Positions 60,827-64,000 of a stretch of DNA of 64,000 bases are shown here, piece after piece. The notes under the pieces were generated by a model, which did not search any database, had not been told where the DNA came from, and saw nothing but the letters and a program-made list of their open reading frames with translations. The stretch is taken from assembly GCA_037039685.1 (NCBI GenBank), contig JAWNGF010000004.1, positions 1,736,001-1,800,000 of the forward strand, given 5' to 3'. This DNA comes from Ceratobasidium sp. AG-K (Eukaryota > Basidiomycota > Agaricomycetes > Cantharellales > Ceratobasidiaceae). The position numbers were made by a program, and so were the translations under genes. The first letter of the stretch is position 1; every line of letters starts with the position of its first letter.

Positions 60827-61147
60827 GTCATGGCCAGGAACAACGGGAGATCCAATCGGTTTACGACGTAATGCTGGGCCGTCGATCACATCCCGATTTG
60901 GTGTGGCATGTTGAATGCTTGCGATCGACAGCCGGGCGGTATTCGGGCATGCCAGGAACACGCGCGCAGGTTACGAGTGTGGGGCAGTGAAATGAGGCAG
61001 TCCAATGGTATGAGTCAGGAGCATTCGGTCACTATTTAGGAGACGGGACTCATTGAGCAGAGTTCTCGATACACAACTTCATCTTAATTTCGGCCTTCCG
61101 TTCGCGAGTCTACTACAGCTTGTATCTTCGACCCGCGTGTTCAAATA

Positions 61148-62114
61148 ATGTCGACCTACCCTTATCCATTAATTCCCACCCATCGGGAGATTGGAAGAAT
61201 AACCTCTATGATCTGCATGCGATCAGGATGGCAGCACTTCATAACCTTTTGATACGATCTTTCAACTCGATCATTTATTACGCACCAAGCGTGACTCCTC
61301 AAGATGTTCCCTCCTTCATGAAGTATAGTCTTGTCGTGGTGAGCAGCAGGGTACGCTTTTCAATCAACAGAGCCGGTACTTACTTCCCGACCAGGCTGAG
61401 CAACTGCATGAGCATCATACTACCGAAGAAACGACCGTTTTCCCTTTCTTGTACGTTTTCATATGCCGGGTTCTCCGACTGCTTTCCTAAATTTGACATG
61501 CAACAGCGAGGCGAAGCTCGGTGCCGGCGCCATGGAGTCCAACGTAGCTCAACATCAAGACTTTGTCCCTAAATTCAACGAATGGTCAGATCTTTGCTCA
61601 AAAATCCTTGCCAAGGAGGCCGAGTACAACCCAGCCGACTTTGTAAATCTGCTGCGAGAGAGCACGGATGTTTTGCATGTGCATTTGGTAGACGAGATTT
61701 CCACAATGGAGGTAAGCGAAATGACTGCTTGATCCCGAAACTGTAAGGCTAACTGCTCTGGCGATATGGTAGTCCTCGTTGCTACAAAAGCATTTTAGCG
61801 AAGCGGAACTGCTTGACCTAGAAAAGCGAATCGAGAAAAAAGTTCAAGAGCAGGCGACGCTCCGAGGAGCCCCTTTGATGCTTGTCAACAGCGATGTGGA
61901 GTTTAATTCATGGTTCCCTCCGGTACGAGTTTACCCTAATATTCACGCCCCTAAAATAAATCCAATCCGGTGGTAGATTCCCGCTCCTGTCATGTTTATA
62001 CTTCGACACGTAGTGATGAGACTGGGCGGGGATATGTGGAAGTACGCGCAGTGTGATAAGTATATGCGCCTGAAGGATGAGTTTAAGCCCATGTACAGGC
62101 TTCCAGACGCATAG
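61148..62114 (+). pseudogene. hemerythrin (HHE) domain gene, copy 2, with frameshift
   Basis: From ATG 61,148 the family start (YPLIPT) is followed one frame over by SGDWKNNLYDLHAIRMAALH, so one base appears lost near 61,178. Then come SFNSIIYYAPSVTPQDVPSF, FMKYSLVV, the ligand segment LHEHHTTEETTVFPFL, and after introns AGAMESNVAQHQDFVPKFNE, KEAEYNPADFVNLLREST, HVHLVDEISTME and a C-terminal piece ending KDEFKPMYRLPDA at 62,114. The H-HxxxE...H...HxxxE ligand pattern is largely intact. If the frameshift were a sequence error the gene would be functional. HHE proteins bind metal and often respond to nitrosative or oxygen stress; the exact role is unknown. Confidence 0.6.
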
Positions 62115-62599
62115 ATTTTGCGACGTGATGCTTGTGCTGAGAACCTCCCTACGCAAGTGTTAGAGTAGCTTTTAATGATCGAGACTGTCTCTTAGCTGTG
62201 CCCTACAATACTGATATTGACTTGAGGATATGCTCCCCGATCGATGGCCATGCATCCCCCGTTCTGCGTGCAAGCATCCTTCGATTGGACATCAACTAGG
62301 CCAGTTGCATCACTCAACATCGGCAAACCCATCGATTATAATTTTGGATAGTTTGAGAGTTACACCAGCTACCATGCGCAAGACAACTGAAAATACGTAC
62401 ATCACTTTCTTTTATGGGACTGGTCTGATGCACCGCGAAATGCTGAGCGGCGCGTACTGCCACCGGGATTCGACTGACGTTGCAATTAGCACCAATCCAC
62501 TGGTTCTCGGCTACCGCTCTCGTCGACCAACAGGTTCTGTAGCTGACGGTAAACTAGGCCACCGCTTCGGGTAAGACAAACGAGTCTCATCCAACAAGA
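62115..62599. other. intergenic, no supported gene
   Basis: About 485 bases between the second HHE copy and the HHE remnant. A plus-strand frame at 62,230-62,574 is open but has no recognisable domain. I could not tie it to the HHE family. Confidence 0.4.
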
Positions 62600-62830
62600 G
62601 CACCGCATATATGCGGGCCCCAACTTCTCTAACGGGCGAAATTGATTCCGAATTTAATGACTGGCTATTCCCATCAATGTTCTTCAATATTGACACTTTC
62701 GGACACCCACAATACCATATCAGAAACGGGGCAAACATCGAGCGGCTGCGCAAGGCCGGTACCAATGACGCTTTCCGTGACAACTGCAATCGTTGGTCAA
62801 CTTACCCTGGTTTTAAGATCTCATGCTAGG
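62600..62830 (+). pseudogene. fragment of a third HHE-family copy
   Basis: The stretch RAPTSLTGEIDSEFNDWLFP (about 62,608-62,670) matches the C-terminal exon of the other copies (GAPLMLVNSDVEFNSWFPP). The sequence after it (NIDTFGHPQYHIRNGANIER) has no counterpart there, and the N-terminal domain is missing or unrecognisable. A short remnant. Confidence 0.4.
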
Positions 62831-63364
62831 GCGGTTATTCCAGGGCGTTAGTCAACACCAATGAGTGGGGCAGGCGTACAATTCAGTTGCGCAAAATCTA
62901 AAAGGATTATATATCAATGTGTATTTCTGCCCTCGGGGTCGCTTGTTCCTCCCCTTGGAGCCGGCCCAGGCTTCTTGCGCGCCTTTATAGAAGTTTGGTT
63001 TGGCTACGCTTTTACTAGCTAATCTCGCCCCTTACAACCCGGTTTCATGCTCGTATACCCATCATATGATTCGGGGACGGATGGTGTCGTGTAACATATT
63101 GTGCCTAGTGCCAACGTGTGTCTCACCGAATCCGTCTCAGATATTGCGTCTGAAGGGGAAACATCGTTATCTGGGACGACATTTCAGTCAGGCGAAATAT
63201 CAGGTATGTCAAACAATTGTCTCAGCCTTGTTACTTTGAACCACGTTTAGTCATTAGAGTACTAATGCGTCTGGTGTAATACTAGGCCTGCCTACGTGGA
63301 AGAATCGAAGAGCTTTTTTTAATCTTAGCATTTGGATGATCAATTTCACTGGCCACTTGTCATA
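62831..63364. other. intergenic, no supported gene
   Basis: About 530 bases. Nothing identified beyond short open frames on both strands. Confidence 0.5.
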
Positions 63365-63762
63365 ATGGATTCGTCTCCGCCCGCCAACAAGTACGACGCC
63401 CGGGCATTTATCACCGGTGACATCCGGTTTTCGCGTCCAACCATACCCATACACCCCGTAGGTAAGTGTTGTTGCTGTATAAGCAGTTTCGTGTTTATTT
63501 ATGCCGCACGCTCCATTTTGAGTCACACATTGTGCGCATACACCCACGGGGAGACACAAAACACACCCGGTGTTGGCAAAGGGTTTACAGCGACGTCAGC
63601 GCACTTAGGGTCAGCGTCGACGTACTCAAGGGCGACTGCGCCATCCGTTTTGGCGTCCCCGGCGGCGATCCGCTGTGTTGGTGGGTCCTCTATCCTTATT
63701 TGGTTCTCGTCTCGGTTGAATACATTGATAAATTGAATTATCGACGTAACTTAGAGTCCTAA
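63365..63762 (+). CDS. possible small spliced gene, unknown
   Basis: ATG 63,365 opens DSSPPANKYDARAFITGDIR, then RFSRPTIPIHPV, followed by a good donor GTAAGT (about 63,461). A downstream frame SDVSALRVSVDVLKGDCAIR, then WWVLYPYLVLVSVEYIDKLN, runs to a stop at 63,760-63,762. I could not find an acceptor joining the two in phase, so this may be two separate or broken pieces. No domain recognised. Confidence 0.3.
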
Positions 63763-64000
63763 GTCTCCAGCGTATGTTGAAGATATCACTGGAGATGAGA
63801 ATTTCTTATGGAAATCGAACTAATTAGCCGTGAAGACTCATCAGACCTCCTCGGCTAGTAAGCATGAGTCCTTGGTGAGGTACAGGCGGCGTTGTCTCCA
63901 ATGATTCTCAAATCCGCGGTAGCGGACCCTGTCCAGACATCCACACCAGCCTTCAAATTGAACGTCAGTGCGATTGGTGGTCGGGCGGGACAAGCACCTA
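63763..64000. other. window edge, nothing identified
   Basis: The last 238 bases hold no recognisable feature. Confidence 0.4.

Noticed and set aside
1..64000. tRNA or rRNA genes and CRISPR arrays
   Set aside because: No cloverleaf with an intact B-box, no rRNA-like sequence and no regularly spaced short repeats were noticed by eye. A tRNAscan run would be decisive for tRNAs.

Overview
The window reads as a chromosomal segment of a filamentous basidiomycete. Genes are dense and split by many 50-65 base GT-AG introns, and the chromovirus-type retroelements, the small secreted protein family and the Gly-rich family look like those of Agaricomycetes. A Ceratobasidiaceae (Rhizoctonia-like) host is my inference, not something the sequence proves.

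Layout. (1) 1-11,700 is gene-poor. It opens with the 3' end of a Ty3/gypsy chromovirus (chromodomain, an extra post-pol reading frame, PPT, LTR), then two reverse-oriented LTRs. These flank and interrupt a CpG-depleted copy of a sequence that is present again, CpG-rich, at about 9,690-11,150. A fold-back element lies at 6,933-7,049. (2) 11,739-17,664 holds a CTD-kinase gamma subunit (CTK3) and two paralogous Gly-rich genes with hydrophobic C-termini, with an unknown spliced gene between them. (3) 18,156-29,972 holds sterol glucosyltransferase ATG26 and an MFS transporter on the minus strand, then a neutral ceramidase on the plus strand. (4) 30,380-38,019 holds a CYS3-type bZIP factor, poorly supported genes and a zinc-finger-like gene with an in-frame stop. 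(5) 38,315-40,296 holds two tandem small secreted Cys-rich genes; a third family member lies at 49,966-50,686. (6) 40,783-47,490 is the ribosome-assembly gene URB1/NPA1, then KAE1 (tRNA t6A synthesis) and, at 51,005-59,506, the very large UTP20. (7) 59,844-62,830 holds degenerating tandem copies of a hemerythrin (HHE) domain gene.

Functional themes. URB1 and UTP20 act in pre-rRNA processing and KAE1 in tRNA modification, so about 19 kb is mostly translation-machinery housekeeping. ATG26 and ceramidase both act on membrane lipids. The rest is lineage-specific: Gly-rich surface-like proteins, small secreted proteins, HHE proteins and transposon debris. The most noteworthy signals are the CpG-to-TpG/CpA decay of one duplicate copy, a 9-base microexon inside the ceramidase catalytic motif, an intron splitting a metal-ligand codon of KAE1, and several broken or frame-shifting genes. 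Exon coordinates were read by eye from splice motifs and protein continuity.
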